From Pythium myriotylum (lineage: Eukaryota > Oomycota > Peronosporomycetes > Pythiales > Pythiaceae), in assembly GCA_023091665.1 (NCBI GenBank), contig JALJCQ010000027.1, positions 186,001 to 250,000 of the forward strand: 64,000 bases of DNA, given 5' to 3'. Each line of letters starts with the position of its first letter. Position 1 is the first letter of the stretch. Shown here piece by piece: positions 21,999 through 31,645 of this stretch. A program made the position numbers and the translations under genes. Below the pieces are notes generated by a model. That model did no database searches. It saw only the letters and a list, made by a program, of their open reading frames with translations, and was not told where the DNA came from.

Positions 21999-22184
21999 AT
22001 GAAGTATTTCTTGTCTGTTGTGTTTCTCGCTCTTTGCCTCGCTATCGGCCGCAGTGAGCCACTGTCTCATCGGGACACAACTAGGACTCCCCCGCCACGA
22101 CGTTCCCCTTCCCAAAACGCATTACGAAACTTACAAGATCATGATGGAGAGAATGGTCGTGCTCTGGCGGCCCCACACGCCTAG
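21999..22184 (+). CDS. Small secreted protein, effector-like
   Basis: 61 residues. Signal peptide MKYFLSVVFLALCLAIGRS (residues 1-19), then a basic and polar mature peptide with TPPPRRSPSQNALRNL and GRALAAPHA. The start is chosen for the signal peptide; an in-frame upstream extension would bury it. The signal resembles those at 23283, 26547 and 28517, and GRALAA resembles GRVLAA in 28517. The shared leader motif lies 44 bases upstream. No canonical RxLR motif and no cysteines after the signal. Function unknown. Confidence 0.6.
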   Translation: MKYFLSVVFLALCLAIGRSEPLSHRDTTRTPPPRRSPSQNALRNLQDHDGENGRALAAPHA

Positions 22185-23067
22185 CGTCGTTGAGCGTCTC
22201 TGCTTCAAGAGATCGCAGAGGTAACCATGAAACCCAAGAAACGGTTGTATCAGGACTGTCAGCTTTATTAAGCTCACGAATAACACTTGTTTTCGACCCT
22301 CTGGTCGTGAGAGTACAGATGCGCCGTGGACTGTGCAATTTACTGCTGAGATCCCTCGCCAATGCTGCCCATTCCAGCAACACTCGCACAATCTTGTAAG
22401 TCCCCGCTCTGGCAGTCCTACACCCACCTGACATCGTCATGGCGAACCGTGTCACGGGTTCGCACCTGAAAATACAAGAGAACAGTGATGCGTGAAAGGA
22501 CTTCTCAACACTTCAAGCTAGCGCAGAGGATCTAAGCATTTGAATGACTGCTCCCACTTACCGTCTGGTCGTAGAGAGAGAGAACGCAATGGACTGTTTG
22601 ACTCGTATTGGTTAGAGATGCGTCCTCGCTGGACGCCCGGGTGGGGAGCCTACCGACAGGTGACTTGGTCCGCTGGAGATCCCCGCCGGCCATGACATGC
22701 CATCAGTGGAACGCTGCCGGTGTAGATGTAGCGTAGGTATTACATCCAGACTTGAAATAAGCCTCAGGGGGACACAAGAACGATCACAATCCATGATATA
22801 ATTTATTGAGTGTAGACTTTCTACAGAACTACTGTACTACAGAATGAGATCAAAATAGGCATCCCGCTCTTCTTTGAAAAGGACTAAACTCAATTCCCCA
22901 TGGTGTCATTGAACAATGCGTGAGTCTGCTTGGAACACCACACGTTCCCCTCAGCTGAGTTACCATCCGAATTGCTCATCTTTTCGAAGGGTCGCCTTCG
23001 GGCGACCACTTGCCGAAAACGTCAGCTGCTCGTTTATCACGATGACGCACGAATAGCCGCCCACGTC
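22185..23067. other. No gene recognised
   Basis: About 880 bases between the secreted gene and the inverted repeat. Two weakly similar stretches near 22300 and 22560 (CTGGTCGT...GCAATGGACTG-like) hint at a degraded local repeat. Confidence 0.4.
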
Positions 23068-23282
23068 AACCCTCAAATTCTAATTCAGAAGCTTGCTGGA
23101 AATATTCCGAATCGTGAAACAACAGGGAAATTCATTGTTAACAAGCTCGCAAGAGACTGCGAAGACAGATACACTACGAATCGCCAATGGTCTCAGAAAC
23201 GCCAAAGGTTGTAACATTTTAGCAGACATTCTTGCTTAGATGCACTAGACGCTGACCAGCTTGGCCGTGGTCAATCAGCAGA

Positions 23283-23519
23283 TCAAGGCTGGGACGCCGG
23301 AACGCGAACTCGACCTCTCTCACCGGCACGATTGTTGGAGAGGAATACCTCGGTGTCAGGCTGCGGAGCAGGAGCAGGGGCGGGCGTACCAGGTCGGCGT
23401 CTGGGAGCACGGCTGGGTCTGCGATTATCGGCAAGGTTGCGTGGCACATTTGTCGGTTCGATTGCAAACGCCACGGTGGCGAAGAGAGCGAGAATCACGA
23501 TCGCAAAGGAATACTTCAT
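23283..23519 (-). CDS. Small secreted Pro/Arg-rich protein (left copy)
   Basis: 78 residues from ATG 23519. Signal peptide MKYSFAIVILALFATVAFA (residues 1-19), then NVPRNLADNRRPSRAPRR and an alternating Pro-Ala stretch (PAPAPAPQP), ending in Arg-rich GERGRVRV. The ATG is the one that exposes the signal peptide; an upstream in-frame ATG at 23639 would give an arginine-rich extension over a GCGAT-type repeat. The leader TCGAACAAGTCGCCTCGA (23569-23552) is shared with family members. An identical gene lies in the right arm. Function unknown; secretion inferred. Confidence 0.6.
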   Translation of the reverse strand: MKYSFAIVILALFATVAFAIEPTNVPRNLADNRRPSRAPRRRPGTPAPAPAPQPDTEVFLSNNRAGERGRVRVPASQP

Positions 23520-23551
23520 GGTCGAAACGTGGAGGAGACGGTAGAATGCAG

Positions 23552-23569
23552 TCGAGGCGACTTGTTCGA
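23552..23569 (-). promoter_or_regulatory. Shared leader motif of small secreted genes (left arm)
   Basis: TCGAACAAGTCGCCTCGA in gene sense, 33 bases before ATG 23519, preceded by GATTTGCATCGCC. The same context precedes the gene at 8573-8782. Confidence 0.65.
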
Positions 23570-24376
23570 GGCGATGCAAATCGGCGAGTGCGAATCGCGG
23601 CACGCGCGACATCGCATCGCATCGCATCGCTGGTCGCATGTCTTATCGCGAAGGTGAGGTCAATTGAATCGCAAGAAGTGAATCCCAAGGCCAGGTGCGT
23701 AACAGACTGTACCTTGTTTATCGCCGGTTGCTCTCTTTTCTCGTGATAGCTACGGTCGCGGGGCTGGTAAAGACGAAGTCCTTTGAATCCAGCGGTAAGT
23801 GTGGCTTCGCAATCGTGTGATGCGATGTCGTCAAGCCAGTTGGTTCTTTGTTTGATGGGTGCGATGGTCAGTTGTTGCGGACATTCCCCAAGTAATGTAC
23901 CGTTTCTTGCACTTTGGTGGGTGGCAGAGCTCTAATCGGGTGTCGACTTCGTTGTCACCCACGACGCATTGTCTGCATGTTAAATCAACGAAATCTTCGA
24001 GTGACGAAGTCAGTCCTCGAAGAATGTTTGAGCAAGCTGCCCTTGCATTCATATTCTCCAGTATTGTTTGGGAAGACAAACAGAGGAGGTATTCCACAAT
24101 ACAACACTCGATATACAATTCGACTATGTTCGCCTAGTGGGCGATAGGACCGCGAAACAAGGGGTTGAGCAGATCTCGGAAGATGAGGACAGTGCATCGA
24201 TTTGACAGACAGGTGTTTTGGCCACGCACGTTCCAGGGCTTCAACGTTTTGTGTGAGCGACTGCCACGTCTCTTCCAACGGACTCCCTGGTTCCAACTGT
24301 TACCGGCTGTCCGCGCAAGAGTCCGCACACAGTGGCATACTGTACTCTGGCGTAGCGAAGTTGTGACCAAAGTACT

Positions 24377-25689
24377 GTACGTGGTGCGATTGCAAGTCAG
24401 GAAAGTCGGATAGCAGGTAAATGGTGCTCCGGAGAAGTTTGAAGTCCCTGTACATTCCGTGTCGCGTAGATGGTGTCCAGGTCGCCCATCTTGTTGAATA
24501 CTCAGAGGTGATGGACAAACTTGTGGGCTTGAATCTCGTCCGCTTCCAGCAGCTGGGCTATTAGCGCGGAGCCTGAAATCGGAGGGTTTGGACTTGGTGG
24601 TAGGGAGCCTCGCGATGAGGCTGCTCTGGCCAACCACGTCGACCTGCCCTTTTGTTCGTCTAATGTCACCTGCAAGGGTTCCAAAACGGTTTTGTTCTCA
24701 TGGATGTCGACCGCACCCACCCGGCGCATTCCCGTCGGAGTACAGCACGTCAAGATAGGCGACTTGGTGCACTATCACGACACTGACGTGGTCTTCCAGC
24801 GCTCTTCGCAGATTGCGGAGGTACGGAAGAGGGCCCGAGAGTGTCAGCGCAGAGATGAACACATGGCGACGTAGCGAATGAGGCACCAGTGCTGTTAAGA
24901 ATCAAGCTTAGTTTGGCGCGCTTTTCCTTGAGGCTGATGATGATGATGCAAGTGAAGTCTATTAAGTTCATCCTGTGAATCCTAATAGCTTGATGGGCTG
25001 TACATGCAGGCCTTTATGTGTCAGGATGGTGGACACGAGTGGGCCACCATGGACGAAGGTCGTTGTAGAGCAGGTTCGACAAGGCAGCCCGGCTGTCTTG
25101 GGAACGTAGGGGTTCAAGGTGGGTTTCTCCGCTCGGTGTTGTACCGAGTTTGCCGAGTCGCCCGGCCATCTTGTTGTGGGCCCTTGGGTGCCTTCAGGCT
25201 GGTAGCACAAGGAAGAAGAACGCGGAGGAAAATAAGCGAAGGCATTCTAATCATTTTTTAAATTGAAGTTATCACACGCTTCTGCACGTCGAGATGACAT
25301 TGCCAAAAGTCAAGACATAACCTTGTTCTGGCCTGATTTGAGCACTTTTCCACCTCAAGTTGTGTGCAAAGCAACCCAGTGTAAGAGTCAGGCGACTAGC
25401 CGCCAGGTTCGGTCTCGGACCAAAGTCGAAGATTCTGTTTGCCACGAACAGCCGCGTCAAGCGATTAGGCTTGAAGTTGGCGGTAAAGCAGCCAGAAAGA
25501 CACAGTCCAAGATCTAGTCCCGTAAGAGGAGGTCGGTCCGTAGCACTGTGCGTCAAAATCAGAGAGAGGATGAATCTTATAAAGCTCGTAGGAACAATCC
25601 CAATCACCCGGTACGTCATTCAATTAGTTGGCAATTTTTTCCTCCTTAACGTGCCCATGCGTGCCTCCCCAAACTCTCAGTTTATGAGG
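24377..25689. other. Spacer of the inverted repeat
   Basis: 1313 bases of unique sequence, almost the same length as each arm. The longest ATG frames are short: 25619-25272 minus, 115 codons with a hydrophobic start, and 24692-24874 plus, 60 codons containing HVKIGDLVHYHDTD. I recognise neither. A transcript through the whole unit would form a 1.3-kb double-stranded stem with this as the loop. Confidence 0.6.
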
Positions 25690-26496
25690 AGTACTTTGGT
25701 CACAACTTCGCTACGCCAGAGTACAGTATGCCACTGTGTGCGGACTCTTGCGCGGACAGCCGGTAACAGTTGGAACCAGGGAGTCCGTTGGAAGAGACGT
25801 GGCAGTCGCTCACACAAAACGTTGAAGCCCTGGAACGTGCGTGGCCAAAACACCTGTCTGTCAAATCGATGCACTGTCCTCATCTTCCGAGATCTGCTCA
25901 ACCCCTTGTTTCGCGGTCCTATCGCCCACTAGGCGAACATAGTCGAATTGTATATCGAGTGTTGTATTGTGGAATACCTCCTCTGTTTGTCTTCCCAAAC
26001 AATACTGGAGAATATGAATGCAAGGGCAGCTTGCTCAAACATTCTTCGAGGACTGACTTCGTCACTCGAAGATTTCGTTGATTTAACATGCAGACAATGC
26101 GTCGTGGGTGACAACGAAGTCGACACCCGATTAGAGCTCTGCCACCCACCAAAGTGCAAGAAACGGTACATTACTTGGGGAATGTCCGCAACAACTGACC
26201 ATCGCACCCATCAAACAAAGAACCAACTGGCTTGACGACATCGCATCACACGATTGCGAAGCCACACTTACCGCTGGATTCAAAGGACTTCGTCTTTACC
26301 AGCCCCGCGACCGTAGCTATCACGAGAAAAGAGAGCAACCGGCGATAAACAAGGTACAGTCTGTTACGCACCTGGCCTTGGGATTCACTTCTTGCGATTC
26401 AATTGACCTCACCTTCGCGATAAGACATGCGACCAGCGATGCGATGCGATGCGATGTCGCGCGTGCCGCGATTCGCACTCGCCGATTTGCATCGCC

Positions 26497-26514
26497 TCGA
26501 ACAAGTCGCCTCGA
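26497..26514 (+). promoter_or_regulatory. Shared leader motif of small secreted genes (right arm)
   Basis: TCGAACAAGTCGCCTCGA, 33 bases before ATG 26547; mirror of 23552-23569. Confidence 0.65.
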
Positions 26515-26546
26515 CTGCATTCTACCGTCTCCTCCACGTTTCGACC

Positions 26547-26783
26547 ATGAAGTATTCCTTTGCGATCGTGATTCTCGCTCTCTTCGCCACCGTGGCGTTT
26601 GCAATCGAACCGACAAATGTGCCACGCAACCTTGCCGATAATCGCAGACCCAGCCGTGCTCCCAGACGCCGACCTGGTACGCCCGCCCCTGCTCCTGCTC
26701 CGCAGCCTGACACCGAGGTATTCCTCTCCAACAATCGTGCCGGTGAGAGAGGTCGAGTTCGCGTTCCGGCGTCCCAGCCTTGA
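26547..26783 (+). CDS. Small secreted Pro/Arg-rich protein (right copy)
   Basis: Translation identical to the gene at 23283-23519: 78 residues, signal peptide MKYSFAIVILALFATVAFA, then NVPRNLADN and a Pro-Ala/Arg-rich mature part. The two copies point away from each other, about 3.0 kb apart. Identity implies a very recent duplication, gene conversion between arms, or an assembly foldback. Confidence 0.6.
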   Translation: MKYSFAIVILALFATVAFAIEPTNVPRNLADNRRPSRAPRRRPGTPAPAPAPQPDTEVFLSNNRAGERGRVRVPASQP

Positions 26784-27287
26784 TCTGCTGATTGACCACG
26801 GCCAAGCTGGTCAGCGTCTAGTGCATCTAAGCAAGAATGTCTGCTAAAATGTTACAACCTTTGGCGTTTCTGAGACCATTGGCGATTCGTAGTGTATCTG
26901 TCTTCGCAGTCTCTTGCGAGCTTGTTAACAATGAATTTCCCTGTTGTTTCACGATTCGGAATATTTCCAGCAAGCTTCTGAATTAGAATTTGAGGGTTAT
27001 ACTGTAGATTGCTAAGCTAAATAACCCGATACCCGCAGCTGTCAGCGTTTTTATTTGTTTTTTGCTTCAGTAGAGGAGAGTCCCACCTTGCGTGGATCAA
27101 ATTCTCTCGGTTTGAGCTCGGCTGTGGACGCACTTTTCTCTGGTACCGCCCGTAACATTCCGATGGCCTCTATTACTCTCTTTTTTTCTTTGCAAATGGG
27201 TGGAGATTCTCTCTTGGGATCGCAAGACCACACTTACTTGAGAGTCGTTGCCACGTCAGACACAATTCATCTACCAACATGAGAAGG

Positions 27288-27395
27288 CGATTGACTTGAT
27301 GGATTCCCTTCCCGCGCAAGATAGTGGTAATCAAGCCTGCAATTGCCTCCGCGGTGGTCTCCGCGGCGATGTTTCTAGATCAAAACGCTCTCCCA
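27288..27395 (+). repeat. Dispersed repeat, copy 1
   Basis: TTGATGGATTCCC, then GCCTCCGCGG and CGGCGATGTTTCTAGATC. The same order of words recurs at 33207-33335 with different spacing. Confidence 0.5.
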
Positions 27396-27429
27396 CGCAC
27401 GGAGACATAGTGACGTATGGGACATGGGG

Positions 27430-27650
27430 TGAAATTATTGACGAATACGACGCCTCGAGAGGCACCACCACTTGCGAGAGACGAAAACTTTGTTTGGTAT
27501 GTAGGTTTGACGAGCAAGATGAACCCATTTGGTAGCCATAGTTTTTGCCATATTGGGCCCCCCATCACGCCCACTGTTCAGTTTGTGCTAGCTGCAGTAC
27601 GATCGCTGCTTCGTTGGCTGCTTCCCCAGGAAGCTGGCCCTGGCGATTCC
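27430..27650 (-). repeat. Imperfect inverted repeat, left arm
   Basis: Its reverse complement aligns with 28255-28450: CAGCGATCGTA, GGGCGTGATGGGGGGCC, GTGGTGCCTCTCGAG and GTCGTATTCGTCAAT appear in the same order with small gaps. This resembles the larger inverted repeat next to it but is older and diverged. Confidence 0.6.
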
Positions 27651-28254
27651 GCGACGGGGACGTCAATCGATTTGGCTCGTAGGAGAAAGGCACATGCTAT
27701 CATAACGAAGTGAGCTCTTGGCAGGTAGTGTGAAGGGGTAAGTTTTAACGGTCGAACGTCGGCAAGGTTCTAAAGAACATCGCCCATTTCATGTAGTGGC
27801 TTTTGACGTACAACCAGAGAACTGTATGACCAACTAAACTGCTTAATTCATCAGCGGTCGAAGTACGTACTGACCAGAGAAGTAGGCCACCGTCGAGAGC
27901 CGGAACTCATAGGACGCCAGTTGTAGCGGTCGCATCCACCGACAGGAACTCGATCGCGCCACACTTGATCTTCACCATGGCCACCGTGGATTTGTACAGG
28001 ATGCGATCCAGGAAGCGTCCAACGTTTCCTCCACGGTTTTGGACTGACTCGACCCGCGAACAAGAAAGGGCTTACACTGGATGTGATGACGACGAATTCA
28101 GGAGTCGACTCTGTTACATCTGTCTAAAAAATATAGCATTTTATGTTGCCTGCGGAACCCCAGCAACTGCGTACCCACTATTGCGCCGTATTTATGACAG
28201 AAATAAAGTGATTCTCCGCTAAGTTCATTTCGACAGACACTTTTGCCTGGCTTC

Positions 28255-28450
28255 CTACTACGCCAGGGATGTGCTTCCTGGAGAAGCCACCGATGAGGCA
28301 GCGATCGTATATAGCCAGCACAAACTGCACTTAATGGGCGTGATGGGGGGCCAACACGGCAAACACACCAGCTGCCGTTTTCTTCGTTTCCGGCAAGCGG
28401 CGGTGCCTCTCGAGTCGCGAGAATATCGTCGTATTCGTCAATTTCTCTCC
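28255..28450 (+). repeat. Imperfect inverted repeat, right arm
   Basis: Partner of 27430-27650. It ends directly before the leader motif (28453-28470) of the secreted gene at 28517. Confidence 0.6.
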
Positions 28451-28452
28451 TC

Positions 28453-28470
28453 TCGAGCAAGTCGCCTCGA
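28453..28470 (+). promoter_or_regulatory. Shared leader motif of small secreted genes (copy)
   Basis: TCGAGCAAGTCGCCTCGA, 46 bases before ATG 28517; one base different from the copies in the inverted repeat. Confidence 0.65.
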
Positions 28471-28516
28471 CCTCGTCCTCTGTCTCCTCTGCTCTTGTCT
28501 ATCCGATTCTTCGTCC

Positions 28517-28705
28517 ATGAAGTTCTACTTGCCGATCATGATTCTGGCCCTCTTCGCAACCGGGGCACTTGCACGAGTACGACCGGCTCGTGCCCGCTCC
28601 ATGGGTACTTCCGGACGCGTTCTTGCTGCTCACTGCGATACGGAAGGAATAGCGGCGGGCAATCGGGCTGATGAGAGACACAAACCCACGGGCCATCATC
28701 ATTAA
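28517..28705 (+). CDS. Small secreted protein with His-rich end, effector-like
   Basis: 62 residues. Signal peptide MKFYLPIMILALFATGALA (residues 1-19; ILALFAT shared with the inverted-repeat genes), then an Arg-rich stretch, GRVLAAHCDTEG and a final HKPTGHHH. The start is set by the signal peptide; the frame extends upstream without one. The shared leader motif is present. One cysteine only after the signal. No known family. A candidate secreted effector of the same local set. Confidence 0.6.
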   Translation: MKFYLPIMILALFATGALARVRPARARSMGTSGRVLAAHCDTEGIAAGNRADERHKPTGHHH

Positions 28706-28977
28706 GCATCGGAACGTGATGATTGCGGAGGTCGTTGTGCCGCGCTCCAGCACTCCGATCGTGATCAGCTCAAGCCGCGTGTAGAATTCGCAGATGGAAT
28801 AACCCACTCAATCCCACACTACACGATATTTCCGTGCTTGTGGCTGCTTGTGAAATAAGAACTCATCAACTCGTTTTGTTTTCTCTTTGTGCTCTCACCG
28901 AGCAGGCCCAGAGGATCCCAGCAACGTTGACGACCAACCCAATTGACGCTAAGATCGCGCAACGGCAATAGGAGGTG
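28706..28977. other. Short gap, nothing recognised
   Basis: About 270 bases between the secreted gene and the ankyrin remnant without identifiable features. Confidence 0.5.
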
Positions 28978-29277
28978 ATGTTGGATCGCCTTTATCGCTT
29001 CCCCGCTGGCTGCTCACCTGGCGCTATGAAGGACATTGCGGCGGAACGAGGCTTCCTGGACATTGTCAGTTTCTTCCTGAGAACCAATCGGGATGAATAC
29101 TCGACATGAGCGATAGACTCGACGATAGCGAATGGAATTGGAGATGGTCAAGCTTCTCTACGAGAACATGCGCTGAAAGTCCACCATGGCACGTGAAGAT
29201 CGCCGACCTCGAAGCTGCTGGACTCGACGAGGCGGTGAGATACGGGCATATGTTCGGCGTGGGCAACCTGGAGTGAA
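28978..29277 (+). pseudogene. Ankyrin-repeat protein remnant
   Basis: Reads MLDRLYRFPAGCSPGAMKDI then AAERGFLDIVSFFL, a stop, AIDSTIANG, and after a frame change LDEAVRYGHMFGVGNLEW. The AA..GFLDIV and A.RYGH...V words are typical of ankyrin repeats in the large oomycete families. A stop and at least one frameshift show it is degraded. Confidence 0.5.
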
Positions 29278-29380
29278 TAACGCACGACGATTCTCAGCTC
29301 CAACGACGCAAGGCTTCGATTGGTGCTAGCTTGATGTGACGGCACAGGGTACCGTGCAGTATCACCAAAATCAATATTAT

Positions 29381-29645
29381 CCGAGTGCCAGTTGCACGTT
29401 GTCAGCCATCGTGAAGTCACGTTCGGAGAGGCGGTGATTCGTGTTGACTGATGGCCGCGTGCATGGCCGAGAACCCACTCAGAAGTTTAAGCGTGCTGAT
29501 TATTGTACAGTTGCTTTCAAAGAGCCCTGATAGCTGTACTGTACTCGAGAATCCTAATGCATCCTCTTTGCATCTGATGGAATGTTACTCGTTGGACGGC
29601 TCAGCGCTCATGCAGATTGTGTGAATGATCAGTGGGTTCTGTCGG
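29381..29645 (+). repeat. Direct repeat flanking the protease locus, left copy
   Basis: Aligns with 31646-31952: GTGCCAGTTGCACG, GAAGTCACGTT[CT]GGAGAGGC, CATCTGATGGAATGTTACTCGT and ATGATCAGTGGGTTCTGT in the same order, with indels between. Confidence 0.7.
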
Positions 29646-29757
29646 AACAGAAGTTCGATACTGTAGGCTTTGCATGCCGAGGTGGCACTGGACTGTCTGT
29701 GTCAGCATTAATACTGTAGTGTATCCTTACTCTCTCCGTGTGCGCGTCTGCATCCTT

Positions 29758-29796
29758 AAGGACGGATCCCACTGCAATCCAGTGGGATCCGTCCTT
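29758..29796. repeat. 17-bp palindrome, 5-base loop
   Basis: AAGGACGGATCCCACTG (29758-29774) pairs perfectly with 29780-29796. The next palindrome starts 6 bases later. Confidence 0.85.
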
Positions 29797-29802
29797 TTAA
29801 GG

Positions 29803-29850
29803 ATCCATGTGGCGTCTGCATCCTTAAAAGGATGCAGACGCCACATGGAT
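29803..29850. repeat. 23-bp palindrome, 2-base centre
   Basis: 29803-29825 and 29828-29850 are perfect inverted copies. The word GCGTCTGCATCCTTAA also occurs at about 29745, so the two palindromes look like successive duplications. Confidence 0.9.
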
Positions 29851-29931
29851 GGACGTGCCAACCCGTGTCACCATGAGAGTGACAGATGGTCGACATCCGC
29901 GATTCCGCGTCTCGTCTTTGTCAGTTCTCAG

Positions 29932-29954
29932 ATCGATTATCGGCAATAATCGAT
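29932..29954. repeat. 9-bp hairpin
   Basis: ATCGATTAT (29932-29940) and ATAATCGAT (29946-29954) flank five bases. Confidence 0.6.
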
Positions 29955-30626
29955 CGCGATAATTTATCACGCTCTCTCTTGGCCGGATAAATACCTACAG
30001 TGCCCATAGTGTCTCCACCCACGACGTCATAATGATGAGTGGAGAAGTCAGGGCGACCGCTTGATTTAGTCCAGGCTGATGTCGTAAGTTATCTGCCGTC
30101 TTCTGATCTGATAATTTTACTAAACATCTTCAAGAGATGAGCCGCTGGATCTGCGTGGTCACAAGAGGCTACACTGTATTCACAAGGTAATGTTGACCCG
30201 CAAACTTGTCCATCCCCCCATTTTACTCCCATCAACGGCGTACCGACACACTTGTCACAAAAAAGTTTGCTTCGAATCGTGGTTCTTGGATTCTACTATT
30301 CGAGAGAACCAGAATCTCAAAGACAATGATTGTAGCAATCACTGTGACCATGACAATCAACTCAAATTCTCTGTACTGATTAAGAAAATACAGACCTCGT
30401 TGGGTCCATTGGATACCCTCACGTCTATCCTCGCAAAGACCGCTTCGTCCACGGCCCCAAGAAAAGAGTTGCAGTCATCCGCGCTGCAGGTATGGAGTAG
30501 AATGGTTGCGCACCGTTTGAAAGTTTGTACGCGGTCACACAGTCAAAAAGCCCCCTCCACCCGTCCTCCCTGAAAAACGACCCAGTTGTGTAGCGAGGCA
30601 CGAGTGAGGCACGCAATCGAGTTTCT

Positions 30627-30640
30627 CTCATTCTTGAATT
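30627..30640 (+). promoter_or_regulatory. Oomycete initiator-like element
   Basis: CTCATTCTTGAATT resembles the oomycete core initiator (GCTCATTY...WTTT) and lies 30-43 bases before the protease ATG, a normal distance. Confidence 0.5.
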
Positions 30641-30669
30641 CTCCGCCAAGGAACCAAGTCAAGCCAGTC

Positions 30670-31452
30670 ATGAAGACCGCCGCTGCCCTCGTGCTCGCCA
30701 CCGCTGCTGTCGCCAACGCTCAGGTTGACATCAACCCGCTCATCCTCGGAGGCACCGTCGTCCCAGCCGGCACCAAAACCTTCCAGACCGGCAGCCGCCA
30801 GTCACCGACCGCCCGCACGCAGTGTGGTGGTGCGCTTATCTCGCCCACCCACGTGCTCACGGCTGCGCACTGCCAGAGCATTGCCAAGTACGTCTCGGTC
30901 GGCTCGCACTACGCCAGCGGCAGCGCCGACGGCGAGCGTTTCGCGGTCAAGAAGCAGACCGTGCACCCCAAGTACAACGACGCCACCTCCACCTACGACT
31001 ACGCCATCCTGGAGCTCGAGAAGCCGTCGACGTTCACGCCCATCAAGCTGCTGAGCGCAGACTCGGAGACGTTCGCCAGCGAGATCGCGACCGTCACCGG
31101 CTGGGGCAACACCCGCGAGACTCAGTACTCGTGGCAGAACGGATACCCATCCGAGGAGCTACTACGCGTCAACGTGCCGGTGCTGTCGAACGCCGTCTGC
31201 AAGACCAAGGGCCTCACAGGATACCCCTTGTCCGAGACAATGGTCTGCGCGGGTGGTGTCACCAACAAGGACTCGTGCCAGGGCGACTCTGGTGGACCGC
31301 TCTTCCTCGAGCGTGCGACGGGCGATGTTCTCATCGGTGTCGTGTCGTGGGGCGATGGCTGCGGTCGTGCCAACAAGCCAGGTGTGTACTCCAAGGTCTC
31401 GTACGTGAAGAGCTGGATCCAGTCAATCGCGCCGAACGCCACGTGGGTGTAA
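30670..31452 (+). CDS. Secreted trypsin-like serine protease (S1A)
   Basis: 260 residues from ATG 30670; the upstream in-frame extension lacks a signal peptide. Signal MKTAAALVLATAAVANA (1-17), short propeptide, mature start ILGGT (25-29). Catalytic triad intact: H67 in LTAAHC, D110 in YDYAIL, S207 in GDSGGP. D201, six residues before the serine, sets trypsin-like cleavage after Lys/Arg. Six cysteines can form three disulphides. Oomycete glucanase-inhibitor proteins share this fold but have lost triad residues; here all are kept, so active protease is the better call. It probably acts outside the cell. Two direct repeats flank the locus. Confidence 0.93.
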   Translation: MKTAAALVLATAAVANAQVDINPLILGGTVVPAGTKTFQTGSRQSPTARTQCGGALISPTHVLTAAHCQSIAKYVSVGSHYASGSADGERFAVKKQTVHPKYNDATSTYDYAILELEKPSTFTPIKLLSADSETFASEIATVTGWGNTRETQYSWQNGYPSEELLRVNVPVLSNAVCKTKGLTGYPLSETMVCAGGVTNKDSCQGDSGGPLFLERATGDVLIGVVSWGDGCGRANKPGVYSKVSYVKSWIQSIAPNATWV

Positions 31453-31645
31453 GGATGTTGGAGACCTGGGATTTGTCGTGGAAGATATCGTAGGGGATAT
31501 CATAGCGTATGAATTAAATTAGATGTTCTGGACAACTATGAATACCGAAGTCGGTCGCTTCTACTGCGACACAACTTGATCTGTCAGAAGAATAATGTGT
31601 AAGCCGATGTTGCTCTGCACGAGTGGGTGGTTGAAATCCATACTA
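31453..31645. other. 3' flank of the protease
   Basis: AT-rich sequence after the stop; nothing else recognised. Confidence 0.4.

Larger units (their letters stand above)
23068..24376 (+). repeat. Left arm of 1309-bp perfect-looking inverted repeat
   Basis: Every position x in the arm pairs with 50066-x in 25690-26998. The pairing holds at both ends without any gap, and overlapping translations in several frames are identical in the two arms. The arm carries the secreted gene 23283-23519 and a 95-codon frame (24118-23831) of unknown status. The pairing stops sharply at 23067/26999 and 24377/25689. Confidence 0.95.
25690..26998 (-). repeat. Right arm of 1309-bp inverted repeat
   Basis: Inverted copy of 23068-24376. 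It ends GAGGGTT at 26998; the outer flanks of the two arms do not match, so no target duplication is seen. Confidence 0.95.
26999..28516. other. No intact gene; local repeats
   Basis: Contains the arms of an imperfect inverted repeat (27430-27650 and 28255-28450) and a block near 27288-27395 repeated at 33207-33335. A minus frame 28063-27851 (HPVQIHGGHGEDQVWRD) is open but not recognised. Confidence 0.45.
29646..30669. other. Upstream region of the protease with palindromes
   Basis: Contains the palindromes at 29758-29850 and 29932-29954. A 127-codon frame (30190-30573) has no recognisable domain. The putative initiator lies at 30627-30640. Confidence 0.5.

Noticed and set aside
23831..24118. 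95-codon cysteine-containing frame in the inverted-repeat arm (minus)
   Set aside because: No signal peptide, no leader motif and no domain. Identical in both arms only because the arms are identical.
23068..26998. AACCCT/AGGGTT at the outer ends of the inverted repeat as telomere seeds
   Set aside because: A single hexamer-like match; no tandem telomere units.
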